A stretch of 64,000 nucleotides of DNA from Corythucha ciliata (GCA_038030265.1 CM075938.1:44633189-44697188), one strand, 5' to 3'. Counted from the first letter of the stretch, positions 44,976 through 57,524 are shown. Notes: generated by a model from the letters alone, not told the origin. Program-made: numbers and translations.

Positions 44976-45679
44976 GGACCATGGAAGTTTTCTTGTTTAT
45001 TTATTTTTATTTTTTTGTGTGCTTTATTGATGAACGCCGAAATTGGGAACATGGAAGTATCGTGTGGTCCTCCACACAATCCCTGAATCATCATTCCTCA
45101 AACACCAAAATGTCCAAAACCCTAAATCCAAAATTCTACGTCGCACATAATCAATAATCAACCCACAGTCCACATCGACTAATCTTCAATTATCGACCCT
45201 TATCCATCAATGACTATAACCATCAATCGTCACTCCATTTTCAATCCTCTTTCAATCATTCGTCTTCGTTCATTCATACCAAAAAATCAAAACAAAAAAA
45301 ATGTTACAAATTAATCCAAAGTGAAGCACAATGAGTATACTTGGGTCGAAAACAAGAGATTTTAGGACCTTCGACCATTTTAGAACAACAATTTCGAAAG
45401 GCTGTAGGCCGTTTCATATTCGTCGTGGAGAACTACTTGACATACAAAAGTTGTAGGAAATTTAATGCTCCACAAGTTTTGTGAGTGAAGATTTTCCTCT
45501 AAAATAACTGAATTTCGGGATATTTCGAAGAAACCAAAAGAAGTGCCAATTGCCAAAACATTCCTTCAGCTTTTCAGAGTTAGCATTTTTTTTCTCGAAC
45601 ACTTCGCTGGGGGGCAAGTACTAAGGGGTGTTATAATTTTACACGGCCGGCGTTATCCTATCACAATTAAAATTAAGGA

Positions 45680-45845
45680 ACCTTTAAAGACGAGTGGACG
45701 TATACGGCGCCATGTTCGTTCTTATCAGTTTAATAAGGTAGGTTGGGGGTGGTTTGTTGACATCCACAAAACATAAACAAAAGGTGGATTTTACAAGTCT
45801 GATAATTGATAAGAGCGAACATGGTGTCTGTGATTTTACCTGTCT
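45680..45845. repeat. Imperfect inverted repeat (MITE-like)
   Basis: GGCGCCATGTTCGTTCTTAT CAG at about 45708 pairs with TGATAAGAGCGAACATGGTG at about 45808. The outer sequence matches only weakly. Confidence 0.45.
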
Positions 45846-45965
45846 GATTATAGGCTCTCTATTAAAATGGTTGTCACGTGGATACCACCCGTGTTATTCC
45901 ATATAACACCCCTTCGTACATCAGCAAACTACAAAAATACAAGATGACAAAAAAGGGGTTGGTTT

Positions 45966-46157
45966 TCGGCAACGTTGTAGTCAATTCGCATGGAAATTGT
46001 ACGAGAAATCCGAAGAAACAGTTACAAAATTCCAGAACCAATTGTTTCGAAGTCAATACCGAAAATATTATTCCGCTACGGGGAGAATGCCTGGGAAATG
46101 ATTTTCTCTCGGAACAAAGGTCATATTCGCGTTTGTCATACCAAGAAACCACTAGAT
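45966..46157 (+). repeat. ~190-bp direct repeat, copy 1
   Basis: It contains GCAACGTTGTAGTCAATTCG, GAGAAATCCGAAGAAAC, CGGGGAGAATGCCTGGGAAA and AACAAAGGTCATATTCG with CATACCAAGAAACC. The same order recurs about 420 bp later. Confidence 0.7.
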
Positions 46158-46385
46158 TTAGATAACTATGTAATTCTGTGGCAAATAATTTTTAACGTAG
46201 TCACGCAAAATCCTACTCCTCTCACCATTTTCGCTTAGTCTCAATTTTTTTCGGGTACAAATATTTGCAAATTAAGATACAAAGAGGCTCTCGCGGCCCT
46301 TTTTTGCAATTCCGACCGTCATTTTGTGCTACTGGTCCTTTTGCGCTAAAAACGACGATTTTTGCTACAAAAAAAAGTTGTATTT

Positions 46386-46576
46386 TTTCGGCAATATTGT
46401 GGTCAATTCGCAAGGAAATTTCACGAGGAATCCGAAAAAAACATTTAAAAAGATCTGGAATCACTTGTCTTGAAGTTGTATCTAAAAACGACATTTCGCT
46501 TCAGGGAGAACATGTCCGACAAATATTTTTTTCTCAAAACAAAGGCCAGATTTGTGCTTCTCATACCAAGAAATAG
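46386..46576 (+). repeat. ~190-bp direct repeat, copy 2
   Basis: GCAATATTGTGGTCAATTCG, GAGGAATCCGAAAAAAAC, CAGGGAGAACATGTCCGACA and AACAAAGGCCAGATTTG with CATACCAAGAAAT. It is diverged but colinear with copy 1. Confidence 0.7.
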
Positions 46577-46734
46577 CCAGGTTTTTCATTTTCATGCAAT
46601 TTATCAGGAAAAAAAGCGACAGACCGACGCGGCATGCCGAAAACCACTTTTTTCAACTTTTCTGAGAATGTGCATCATGAATGTGAAGTCAGCTCGGATT
46701 CGATTTTTTTCACGAACACTATACTTCCACTCCC

Positions 46735-47130
46735 GTAGGGAACATGGAAGTAAAAGGTCCAGGAACTTGCCATTTCACGAAAATAAAGACCATAGAAATG
46801 TGCTTTTCCTAATATTTGATCTCGAAACGAAACTTGCAATTTCGCAGAGTTTAATTTCTGAATGTAACAATTTCAAGTCCACTTGGATCCAATGTAGCAA
46901 TTCAGCGGCTTTTTGGCCAATAAATTTGTTTATTGAGTGCCTTGTCAGTTGTCTGCTAATTCATTCAAGGTCACGTCATCGAACACGTTCAAAAACACAA
47001 AAATAAAACGTATTTCTTTACAATTTCACAGTTCTTCCCCCTAAAATAGTGACTTCCTGCCTGTTTATAGTCGCAAACACGCAATTTTGCGGCTATTCAG
47101 CCCCAAACTTGCATTTCACGATCAATTAGC
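46735..47130 (+). repeat. ~31-bp degenerate array, family C
   Basis: The units include GGAACTTGCCATTTCACGAA, CGAAACTTGCAATTTCGCAG and CCAAACTTGCATTTCACGAT. It also has CGCAATTTTGCGGCTATTCA, which resembles a mix of families A and C. Confidence 0.65.
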
Positions 47131-47134
47131 CTCG

Positions 47135-50100
47135 AAACTAAGCTGCTCTTAAGCTCAGCATAGTGCTAAACGGGACATTAACTCATGTCATATGTATCTG
47201 TCATAATGCACCAAGGATACAAACATTTTGTGAAGACAAGAAACTTGTAAATTCCCGACTAGTGTCTCCTTCGATGTACGACATTTTGGTGCATTCACGG
47301 ACGTCGTGTAGGACAAGAGAGAGGGTAGTTTTTCTTCTATTCTTCGATTGTAACCTGTATTGTAGATTGTATAGGCACCTGGTCCTGTATTGTTGCATAT
47401 TTTACGCACTCATTTGAGAATGGTGGTGAGATTCTTCATTCTTAAGAATGAGTGGAGAAACAAGTTTCCTTGATGCCTGTCTGTCAGCAGGATTGGTGGA
47501 ATTTTTGTGTGATTGACATGTGACAAATAAATTTGTTTCAGCCTGTGGATGCCTTGATAATGGGGTGCATTGCACCCAAAACTAGTCGGCATAGTATCAA
47601 ATAAAGAATGTTTTACTCAATAAATTAGTTATATACCAAAAATTCTTAAGAATATTTCTATTGCTGAGTTCAGTAGTGCGTGAAAACAGGAGTCGAAACA
47701 TTATTATTAGAACGTTCAATCGTGATTATTGTCCCGATAATGGTGGGGGGGGGGGTTTAGTTTTTTTCCCCGAACTCCAGCTTACAAGTTCGACGTCTAT
47801 AGCATCGTTAATTCTAAAAATAAACTTCAATTTGTTAACCCGTCCCCGCTACGTTTTCATAATTGGGGTTCATAATTGCGAGACCCACCCCTATTTGGGT
47901 GCACCAACGTAGAAAAGAACAACAAAAAAACACAGGGTCTAGCGCGCAAAAGGCATCTTGCGTCTAGTCATATTTTGTAAGCACGGAGCAACTCGAGCAG
48001 TATTCATGTTTTCTCGCCCTACGTGCAATTATTTAATTATAAAGTCACCATGCGCATTGTTGCAAATTAACTTAGACGATTTTTAAATGAGCGCCACCAT
48101 GACAAGAGCCGATTGCCGTTAGTTGGGTTGTCAATAATTGAAAAACCGAAGTTTTCAAGTCCAGTCAACAGCTGAATTTCTGTGTTCCTGTGCACACGAG
48201 GACATAATTAATTGTGTCATTACAAAGAGAAAGAATGAATCAACATTATTGTTCCTAGACTATGCCCACACAGTCATAATTATGTTTTATTGTTTCCCAC
48301 CACTTTCTAATTGCGTAAGACATCCGTGTGTGTATAGGGCCTTAATCCTTGCAATTTATGCAGTGGAAAAAATATAAATTCGCGTCTTCCCGTACCTGCC
48401 GTGTTCTAATAGAGTCATTTGCTGTTCCGGGTCTAAGTCAAAATCCCGAAAACCACTGTATTCTTTCAGTTGGTCCAAATATCGGGTGCATGAGAAAGAT
48501 TCTTTCGCCACACCTATCAGCTCCTTATAGTATAAAATGTTGACAAACGTATTTCGCAGTCATTCGGAATGGGATGGTCTGAAACCTACAACAGTGTTAA
48601 GTAGGCACGCCCACGGTCTTATAACCATAGAATGAACTTTTTTCCGAGATAAATATAGAGAAGCTTATTACTCAATTAGTCGAGGAAGAATAGTCTTGCC
48701 GAAATCCACTGTAGTTAGGTACACAATTCTATTTTGTTAAATTGATTAATTTATATTGATGGCATTTTATTTCGATAAATTCCTCATTTTAATGTGGTCA
48801 ATAATAAAAGAGACCCGCTGTGGTGAAGAAAGGAGACAATAACGAGGCGAAGAGAGAGAGGTATTTCTTGAAATTGAATGCCTCGCCCCGCTACCACTTC
48901 ACTCGCTCTTTGTAACAGTTTAAACATTCAGAGATTCGATGATGAATAAAATGTCAAGATTAATCTCATAACGTCCCTTCCTCTCTCTGTCGTACACCAA
49001 CCAATTTCATTTCTCGAGGGTTTCCTCGGGTCAATCTTTCCCTGTCGATCAATATCTACATTTTTTTAAAGTTTCAATTAATTTGTCGTCCGTCTGGTAC
49101 GGGAATATCCTTCCGTTATTTTACATAAAGCTCTGCGGAGATCGGAGTGGTTTCCGCTTCAGTTGTTACGATAAATTGAACGTATACCCTTTTTTTCGTG
49201 TTGTTAATTTTTGCACGCTGTACTAAAAAGGTCATTTTTGCTAAAAGAAACCCCATATTACGCGAAGCAATGCTAGAGAGTAAAACACATCTGCAATTGC
49301 ATTATGGCTACTGCGTTCATTTTCAGCCCGGACTTCCAGCAGGGAGAACAAAAAAAAACTGTTCCGAGCATTAATTGGACGTAATAATGATGCTGCTTTT
49401 AATTTAATGCAAGTTCAGCACAAAACGAGCATACACAAGGTTTTTTTTTGTGTTTTTTTAAAGCTTAAAAAAGAATACGGAGACCGTCTAGTTAAAGAGA
49501 AACGACAGAGGGTCTAAACCCGAAAGCCGGCGCCTTATCGTAACGATTTCTCCTGAGGCACCCCCTCTTGCCGCACAAAAATGCTATTAAAACTGTCTGA
49601 CTGGAAGAAACGTTCTCCCCCTCTGCTTTTTTCCCCTTGAAATTTAACGCAAATATGGTACTATTTGTAGGTTAGACCATCTAGATTTTTTTTTTTTCTC
49701 GTGGGCGCAAGGAACTTCAAGTATGGGGCGCCTAAAGGCTATAAAAAGGGAGCTTATCATAGCCCTAAGTGCTCCTAATTATAAGAGAGTGAGAGAGAAA
49801 CACCATGTGTTAATTATACTCGTGTAGTGTAAGAAAGCCGGTCCTTGAAAATTCGAAGATTTAAGATATGAGTGAGTCTTGGGACTAACAAAATATTAGT
49901 TTCCATTGTTAGTCGAAGCGGAACAGGAGATGAAGTTAACAGTTTAATTAAGACGAATTGTGCGTTATAGAAGCATTTGGCGTGTTTCCAGGCAGCAGGA
50001 AGAGGAAGTTGACTATTTGGAAAAATAATAGACGGTAAAAATATGTATGAAAAATAGCAGAACATGATTTGGGCTGTGAGTATGACAAATATCCGGACTA

Positions 50101-50980
50101 TAACAGTCTTGGAGAGCGAGAGCCGCGCGCCGCACTGGTCTTCTGAAAAATACAAATTAAAGAATTGAAAGATTTATTTCAACTGTTTTGGAACTAACAG
50201 GATCATAGCTGCTGGAATGGGTTTGAGAGGGGGGAAATTGAAAGAATGAGAAGTGTTGACTTCCCAAATAGCTTTAATTGTAAACAAACCGGCTGTGGAC
50301 TTGAAGGTTTTCTGTTTTCCCTGGATGGTGCCACGTGTAGATCTGGCCAATGTCCAAAAAAAAGGTTGAAGTAGGAGCCTTCGCCTTGCCGAATGACCGT
50401 TCCTCTTCCTAATTATTTCCCAATGTGCTTCCACTCTTTGTCTCCTTCGTTCTTTGACACCTATAGTTCGGTTATATTATATTGTTATAGGTAGTTAAGT
50501 GAAAATTATTTGTGAATTGCATTATAGATAGAGAAATTTGAAAAATTGGTTTTAGTTTAGAATGCAAAATCCGTGAAATTGGGTTTTCTAATGACCCAAA
50601 CTACAGGGCATAAGGGCCCCTGCTGGTTTCACGTTGTAATTTGATGTGGGATACAGCCCCAACGATTGGTTTTTAAGTTTTCTCATTTTGTTTGAGTGGG
50701 CAAAAGCGGGAAACATCACGGACCTGCCTCGCAGAAAACTGAAACTGACTTAACCGCACCACATTAAACGAAAAGTGTCCCGTCAGAAACTCATAAAACG
50801 GTCTGGCAACTGTAATATTTACCGCCAGAAACTGAGAGTACAGCGCCTGAAAGAGGTGCGATAACAGTGGCGGATCAAGGATTTCATCTTGGGAGGGGTT
50901 CTATATCATAAATCCTCTCTTGCGAACATTCGAATTAACGTATTTTCTCAAAAAGTACAAGTTTTCTCAATAAGTTCATA
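47135..50980. other. Largely unannotated intronic DNA
   Basis: No recognisable exon or element apart from the family D remnant near 50545. Several opposing short frames (for example 47188-47417) translate in multiple phases with no motif. Confidence 0.5.
50545..50615 (-). repeat. Family D remnant
   Basis: Two to three units, the clearest GCAAAATCCGTGAAATTGGG followed by TTTTCTAATGACCC. Confidence 0.6.
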
Positions 50981-50984
50981 AAGC

Positions 50985-51225
50985 TGACTAAAATAGCGCC
51001 CAAAATGGCCAAACTGACGGTAAGACGGATGAACAGAATATGTATTCCCTAAAAATTGGTAATTAAGTACTACTAAATGGCTAGACTAACGATTCTTGCA
51101 GCCCTAAAAATGCCTGAAAATATCATGAGTCCCACCCTGGAAATGGTCAATCGTCTATTCCCGCTCTAAAAATGACTACGAGGAAAAAATGGTCAAATTG
51201 ACGATTCGCGCCCTTTGCATGCTTA
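50985..51225 (+). repeat. ~30-bp degenerate array, family B
   Basis: GCGCCCAAAATGGCCAAACT GACGG, AAATGGCTAGACTAACGATT and AAATGGTCAAATTGACGATT CGCGCCC are clear units, in the same orientation as 36880-37580. Confidence 0.75.
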
Positions 51226-51247
51226 AAATATATATTACGATCCAAGG

Positions 51248-51342
51248 ATGGTATGATGCTCATTACGATCGAGGGCGACAGGAAGTGCCCGAGGTGAAGC
51301 CGAGGGCAGTTGTCGCCCGAGATCATAATGAGGAATACCGCC
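51248..51342. repeat. Compact hairpin, ~38-bp arms
   Basis: GATGCTCATTACGATCGAGG GCGACAGGAAGTGCCC pairs with GGGCAGTTGTCGCCCGAGAT CATAATGAG around a short loop (GAGGTGAAGCCGA). The size fits a tiny MITE or a miRNA-like precursor. Confidence 0.6.
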
Positions 51343-51410
51343 CGAGTGTTGTACGCTATTTTTTGTACAGCCGAAGTTCATAATTATAATAATCATAAAA
51401 ACCAGTCTTT

Positions 51411-51545
51411 AAAGCCCCGTTCAGAAACGTTGTGCTATGCATCTGTGGAGTCTATGCAATCAATCAAATTAGTTCCTTAGAAAAATGAAGCATTTTGATA
51501 GGTCGCACATACTCCACAGACGCATAGCGTATGGTTTGTTTAATA
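51411..51545 (+). mobile_element. Diverged M1-type MITE copy
   Basis: AAAGCCCCGTTCAGAAACG..., the shared middle AAATGAAGCATTTTGATAGG, and a right arm ACTCCACAGACGCATAGCG. Both termini differ from the main family, so this is an older or separate subfamily. Confidence 0.75.
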
Positions 51546-51899
51546 AACTGAAGTGAACCTAGCGAATCTAGCCAGCGAATGGAAGGATGAAGTAGCTGAT
51601 ACAGAGAGACTTTAATCGTTTCTCAGCGCAATTTATAGTGCTTATTTCTGTGTTTTTAGTGCTAAAATGTACAATTTAAAAACAAAATTAGGAAAAACTA
51701 TTTTCAAAAAAACAACAAAAGACCTAAAAGAAGACGTAGCGGGCTGATATTTTTCTTTACGCCCGGCGGGCGGAATGAACCTCATGTCGCTCGCTCAAGG
51801 TTCTCCCCGAACGAAACTCTAGGCGCTTCTCCATATGCAAGGTGCAAGGCCCTGGGCGGGATTCGGCTTAGCTAATCCCTCGCAGTACGATTGCCAAAG

Positions 51900-51975
51900 G
51901 CGTCACCGTGGCGCAATTAGCAGCGTGCTGGACTAGTAATCCGGAGGTTGCGGGTTCAAATCCCTTGAAGCTTGA
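51900..51975 (+). repeat. tRNA-derived sequence (SINE head or tRNA pseudogene, Thr AGT-like)
   Basis: An A-box-like TGGCGCAATTAGCAGCGTG is followed by an anticodon arm CTGGA-CTAGTAA-TCCGG (anticodon AGT) and a B-box GGTTCAAATCC. The T stem pairs only partly and no 3' acceptor strand matches the 5' GTCACCG, so it is not an intact tRNA gene. A family A array starts 50 bp downstream. Confidence 0.6.
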
Positions 51976-52019
51976 ATCGTGTTGGGCTGTCCCCTTCCAC
52001 TTCCATCCCGGTGGTGAGA

Positions 52020-52720
52020 TGCACTATCAATTTCTTAATTTTACCCGCGAATTAGCTCGTTTTCTCAAATTGATCCGCGAATTGGCGTATTTCTCCATTT
52101 TAGTTTCGAATGGTCGTTTTACTTCAATTTTAGGCGGGAATTAGCATATTTTCTCAGTTTTAGCCGTGAATTAGGAGTTTTTCTTAATTTTAGCAGTGAA
52201 TTAGCGATTTTTTCACTTTTATTTATGTGAATTAGCGATTTCTTTTCAATTTCAGTCCCATTGTTGCCTCGAGAAATCACGAATTGGCGTTTTTCCAAAT
52301 AATAGTTAAGCCTGCTGTGCGATGGACTGCAGCTTTTTCTCAATTTGATATAATTATTTTATTTTTTCAATCATCGCCGCATTTTACTGTTTTTCTCTAT
52401 TTTTAGCCACGAATAAGTGATTTTTTTCGTTTTTTACTATGAATTATTGCTTTTCGCTATTCCAGCTATTTTCGCTTTTCCAACGTTTTGCCGCATTCGG
52501 CGCGTACTTGCCCCAAGATTAGCGCATTAGAACGCCTGCTCAATTTGGTCCACCTATTAAGGGCCTGTAGAAATTTGGGGTTTGCGTATCTGCGTATATG
52601 CTTTGTCTCTGCGAAGTTGCTTTCAGATATCTCGCATTGTTGTATTTTTACTAATTCAAGCGGAAATGGGCGCTTCTTATCAATATTTGCTGCTAATAAG
52701 CGCTTTAAAACCTAAAAATC
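52020..52720 (-). repeat. ~28-30-bp degenerate array, family A (inverted)
   Basis: The complement orientation of family A, for example TTTTACCCGCGAATTAGCTC, TTTTAGCCGTGAATTAGGAG and TTTTAGCAGTGAATTAGCGA. It starts shortly after the tRNA-derived sequence at 51908. Confidence 0.85.
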
Positions 52721-52724
52721 ATAT

Positions 52725-54960
52725 TTTCCATCTTTAAGCTCCCCCCCCCCCCACTCGGAATGGTAGCCCGGGTTGGACCGCCCCCCTCGCCTCATCGTCG
52801 ATGCACTGCTGGCTGCATTGTAGTCGAGGGACGGTTAGAGGGGGGTCGACGAATCATCTGTGCAGCTCCCCCTTCAACAGTTCTGGTAATATAAGGTAAA
52901 AGAAATCTCTCCCCGATGCCCATCAACAAATTATAGTTATCTTTTTAGGGGGGAGGGGATTTAAACCCCCAGAACCCACCTCGCAAATTTGCCACTGGAT
53001 GCTAAACTGGAGTTTGCTACTAAAAGTGTTTCCCTCAGAAATCGATTAACACACTCGATGGTCCATCGATTGACAGCCATTTCGACATGATTTTGGCAGT
53101 GTTCATTTTTATCAAAATTCAGGTTTTCATTCTGGTTGGATATAACTTGAGCGCCACGCGTGTCGCAAGGATCCATTACAAACCCTCTCACAAATAAGGC
53201 GATGGAACCAAAATGTATCTAAAACGTCTAAGGAAAGTGAAAATTTCGATTTTGAGACAAAAGTTTCATACCCAAAACATAAAAATCCAAGTTTGCCTGC
53301 ACTTTTTTTTGCTTGACTGATGAATTTTAGCTTCATCTTTCACGATTCTGAACTATTTAATTAGATCGGTAACCCCAAGTCTTCTAATGTACATACATGT
53401 TTAAAGGTTTTTGTCAAAAATCCTAATACATATATTTAATTCTAAATACCCAAAATAAATATTGATGAGTGACGACTAAACGTCGTCATTTTTTCTGTCT
53501 CAACTTGTTTTTTTTTTAACGCATGATTAATGGTTTATGTCTGAGAAGACTCAATTGTTGGTTAGCGTGATATAATTGGTATCCCCCTCTCAGACTTCAT
53601 GTTTCCTCTCAGTCTACCCGCAAAAATGGACCAATTTATACTAACTTACGACTATTCAACAGTCGACGGTGACCTCGGGACCCGTGTCACTTCGTTCGCT
53701 TAGCTCCCCCACCCCAAGCCCAATCATCCTCATCGACAATTTCGTATGCCCTCCTCTAATACTAATACTCTAATACAAGTACATATACTTGACCGAACGG
53801 CAAGGTGGTTTTCATCGAATTAAGTTCGATTCTTTGATGACGACATTTGTTTTTATGAAAGTTTCCGCCATCAGTGGTCAGTCAGGTGGACTGAGGCATT
53901 GGAGGTAAAAGGGAGGTCTTCACGGTTGAATTCATAATTTCGGTTTCTTCCTTCTTCCAACGTCGCCTTCTCGTCATTATCACTACGGACTTCCATGAAA
54001 TACGACATTTTTTCTTGTTCAAATAGGTATATTTCAGGTCTGTTGGCGGAGAAAAAGTGTAGGTTAGTGTAGTGTAGTGTAGTTCAGGTTGGGGTAGCTG
54101 GTGTAGGCGAGGGAAGCGAGGATTTTTTTTGTTACGCGAACGCTTTCAGAGCAGCCAGTGTAAATTCATAACAGTCGTGATATTTTCTCACTCCTGTGCA
54201 TGTTAGATAAGAGTTATCAATTTATAACAAAAAATTGGAGTAACTTCGGGCAGCCCGGAGTAGCTCTGAACTCATTGCGAACGCCCTACACTAGCTACAC
54301 TAACTACACTCGTCTGCTCGCGAACACTTTTCGGGCGCCCGAGTGAACCCTCGGGCAACCTAGTGTAGCTTCGCGAACGGACCTTTCGTCGCACTAGAAA
54401 AACTTATGGTCGATGAAGCCGCGGCGTTAATTTATTTTTCAATAAATATGAAATAACGTTGTGAAAATAATGAGAAAATACTAAATTCATATTTCCGTGG
54501 TGGACAAAACGATCGAACCAGCGATTTGATCTGTTTTGTAGCTTAGTTTCCTCAACTCAGTTCAATATGGCTGTGGTGTTCCAAAATAGTGTACCTGTAC
54601 TTACATAAAAAACTCCAGCATCACGGCTGTAGTCTCGGCTAAAGGCCGGGCGTGGGGGGGCGTGGATGTGGGCGGGAGTCTAAAAGACGACTAAATAAAT
54701 TAATAAGTCTTATCGTTAATTATTTGGACGTCTAGCACTATACGTGAAAAATCCCCAGCTTTGTGACAAAAATGTCGTTAAGCCCCTTTAACACGATTTT
54801 TAGAGTACAAAGGGCCTTATAGTTTTCCCCCTGAGCTTTTTCCAAAATAGTGGGATTTTCCAAAAGCATCATAGTTTTAGGATTTATGTCTTACCTGGGT
54901 AAGAAATAAGTAGACGCCGAAGCCATTAATTTCACGCGTATGAAAGGAGAAATGAATCAT
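52725..54960. other. Largely unannotated intronic DNA
   Basis: No exon or known element was recognised. GTGTAG-type repeats occur near 54060-54080 (TAGTGTAGTGTAGTGTAG), and complementary CTACACTAGCTACACTAAC TAC lies near 54282-54310. Confidence 0.5.
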
Positions 54961-55079
54961 TCTGCAATCAATGACGTAATTTTATTGTTCGGATCCAACT
55001 AAATGCAAGTTTGTCGCTTTCCTGTGCACTTTCGTCGTCCTCTGACCCGTGAAGAGGTGGTGGGGGGAGGTAAAGCTTG

Positions 55080-55870
55080 ACTGTGATTGGAGTTCTACAG
55101 TGCGGTTGGTGCTTTTCGTGGTTGGAGCTTAATTCGGTAGTATACGGCGCCATTTTTGTAGTGGGAGATTTGATGCAGTAATGCACTATTCTCGGTTGAA
55201 CCCCTTTTGTCGTTGAAGCTTTGCTGTCAGTCCTGTCGAGTGGGAGGGGCCGCTGGGTCTGTTACCCCTGGGCCCGGCCTTCCTTGGGGGCCCGATTTTC
55301 AGAAAACATTTTTAACCCCAAAGACCCTTTACGGTAGTTGGAGGCTTGATCGTGGTTGTGCCTTCTTCTAGGTTGAAGCTTAGCTGTGACTGGAGCTTTA
55401 ATAATTATTGGAGCTTTTTGTGCTAGAAACGTTGCTGTGGTTGGAGCTGTACACAGTGGATTGAAGCCTTGCTGTTGTTAGATCTTTACTTCGTGGATGT
55501 AACTTTGTTGTGCTTTGGTGCTTTGCTGTGGTTTTGAGCTTTGCTGTGGTTTTGAGCTTTGCTGTGGTTTGGAGTTTTACTGTGGTTTGGAACCTTGCTG
55601 TGGGTTGGTTATTTACTGTGGTTTGGTGCTTTTCTGTGGTTGGAGCTGTACTAGAGGTTTGGAGCGTTGCTGTGGTTGCGGCTTTAATGTAGCCAGAACT
55701 TTTTGTGGACACAGCTTTTTTGTGTGTTTGGAGCTTTGCTATGGTTAGAGCTTTTTGTCATTGGGGCTCTGGTGAGTGTGGGCCTTCTTTATGGTTAGAG
55801 GCTTGGAGCTATACTGTCGTTTACAGCTTTGATGGGATTTGGAGGATTGGAGCTTTCTTGAAGATGGTTG
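55080..55870 (+). repeat. 18-bp minisatellite
   Basis: Unit approximately GAGCTTTGCTGTGGTTTG, best preserved at 55515-55690. Diverged units extend on both sides. The minus strand over 55398-55712 is open and reads as KLKTTA-like hexapeptides, but this follows from an 18-bp period with few stops. I do not call a gene. Confidence 0.8.
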
Positions 55871-56099
55871 GGCCTTTTTTGAGGTTTAAAATAATGGGGA
55901 TTACAGCGAAATACTGTCCCCTGGCCCGAATACATGGGCGAACCATTCTTCTTCAACTTGTCTTCGTCCGAACACTTACACTCGGAAACAGTCAATTCGC
56001 CCCTTAAAACCCGGGTGATTAACATTAAAACTGAACATTTTGCCCCTAAGGCCCCCTCAGACACTAGGAGAAAAAGGTCCTAATAATCTTAAAAATTCA

Positions 56100-56325
56100 C
56101 CCAAAATACTCGTTTTCCACATAAAAACAATGACCGTTTTTGGCCAAGTTGCTTCTCGGCTAAAATTTAGAAAAATCACTAATTCAAGGCTAAAACTGAA
56201 AAATCACTAATTCAAGGCTAAAACTGAAAAATCACTAATTCGCAACTAAAAGTGTGAAAAAGCGCTAATTCACAGCAGAAACTGAGGACAAACGCTCATT
56301 ACCAGCTACAATTGAGAGAAATAGT
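56100..56325 (+). repeat. ~28-30-bp degenerate array, family A (short)
   Basis: It includes an exact local duplication (AAATCACTAATTCAAGGCTA AAACTG twice in a row at about 56172-56228) and then AAATCACTAATTCGCAACTA AAAG. It runs directly into a family C array. Confidence 0.8.
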
Positions 56326-56329
56326 CGCA

Positions 56330-57520
56330 AAACTACACCATTCGGAGCTAAATGTCTAGGAAATTGTAAATTTTGGGTCTAAAATATCCGTGGAATTGCA
56401 AGTTGTGGGTCTAAATTTCCAGGAATTTGCCAGTTTCAGGAGCTATTTTTATTTTGAGTGATCGGGGACCCTGAGGATAGCCTCCCACGACGACGACGCC
56501 CTGGCGAAAAACCGCAACATTTTGGAAGTAAAATAACAGCAAAATTGAGAGCTTCCTGCCTGAAATTAACGTTATTTCACGTTTCAAGTTTTAATTTTGT
56601 GAATTTGAAAGTTTCGTGGTGTATAAATATCCGCGAGATTCGTAGTTTCGGGTCTTAATTCTTGCGAAAAGGCAAATTTCGTGTATCTACTAGCAAAATT
56701 ATGAGTTGCGGGTCTTGATTGCGTCGAAATTGACAGTTTCGGGGCTAAACATCCGTGACATTGAAAGATTTCTATTGTTTTTTGTTGGCTCATACCTCAG
56801 GCTAGCCGGCCACCACGGTGCGGTGAGGCGTTCGTATAGGCTGACAAGCAGCCTCCTACTCCTCCCGACAAAATTGCGACATATGGCTCCAACGGTGGCT
56901 CATTGTAGGCGTCATTGTAGGGGTAAACATTTGTAAGCTTACAATTTCGGGCCCTTTGAGCGAAATTAAAAGTTTCCTTGTGGAATATCTGCGCTAAGTT
57001 GCAAAGTTCCGGGTCTTATTTCAGAAAAAATCGCAAGTTTTGGGACCTTTTTCTAAGCTTTTTCTAAGCTTTTCGGCTAGATATCTCCTACAGAATCCGG
57101 AGCCTGACGAATGAGTTCCATATGAACGAATATCCGCGGCAATGCCGCCTTTCTTGTTTTAATTCCTTCGAAAATGCAAGTTTATGTTCCTAATTTTTAA
57201 TTTAAGCAAAATTGCTAGTTTTGGGACCTTTTTGGTGGCGGCGAAACTCTGACTAGCCCCGGCCTCATCAGCGCAAAGCCTGACAAACTCCTATGGAATT
57301 GGAAGTTTCCCGGCTGAATTCGTGAATTCGCGAGATGGACATTTTTTGGACCTGTAGTTGCCAGTTTAGGGACTTACCTGGAAAACCAAGGCTCACCAAT
57401 ACGAAAGGAGCGCCAAAAAAGTCTGACAAACACTCACGAAATTGAGAGCTTTCTATGGCTGTACATCCGCGCGATTGCAAATTTTGGTTCCTAATTGCGG
57501 AGAAATTGCAAGGACACCGA
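56330..57520 (-). repeat. ~31-bp degenerate array, family C (largest, inverted)
   Basis: GGAATTGCAAGTTGTGGGTC, AAATTGACAGTTTCGGGGCT, AAATCGCAAGTTTTGGGACC and GAAATTGCAAGGACACCGAC recur at about 30-60 bp. Unrelated inserts (for example 56800-56880) interrupt it. Confidence 0.75.
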
Positions 57521-57524
57521 CCTA

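Noticed and set aside
51908..52144. A 78-codon frame starting MAQLAACWTSN
   Set aside because: It is the translation of the tRNA-derived head and the family A array; A/B boxes explain its start.
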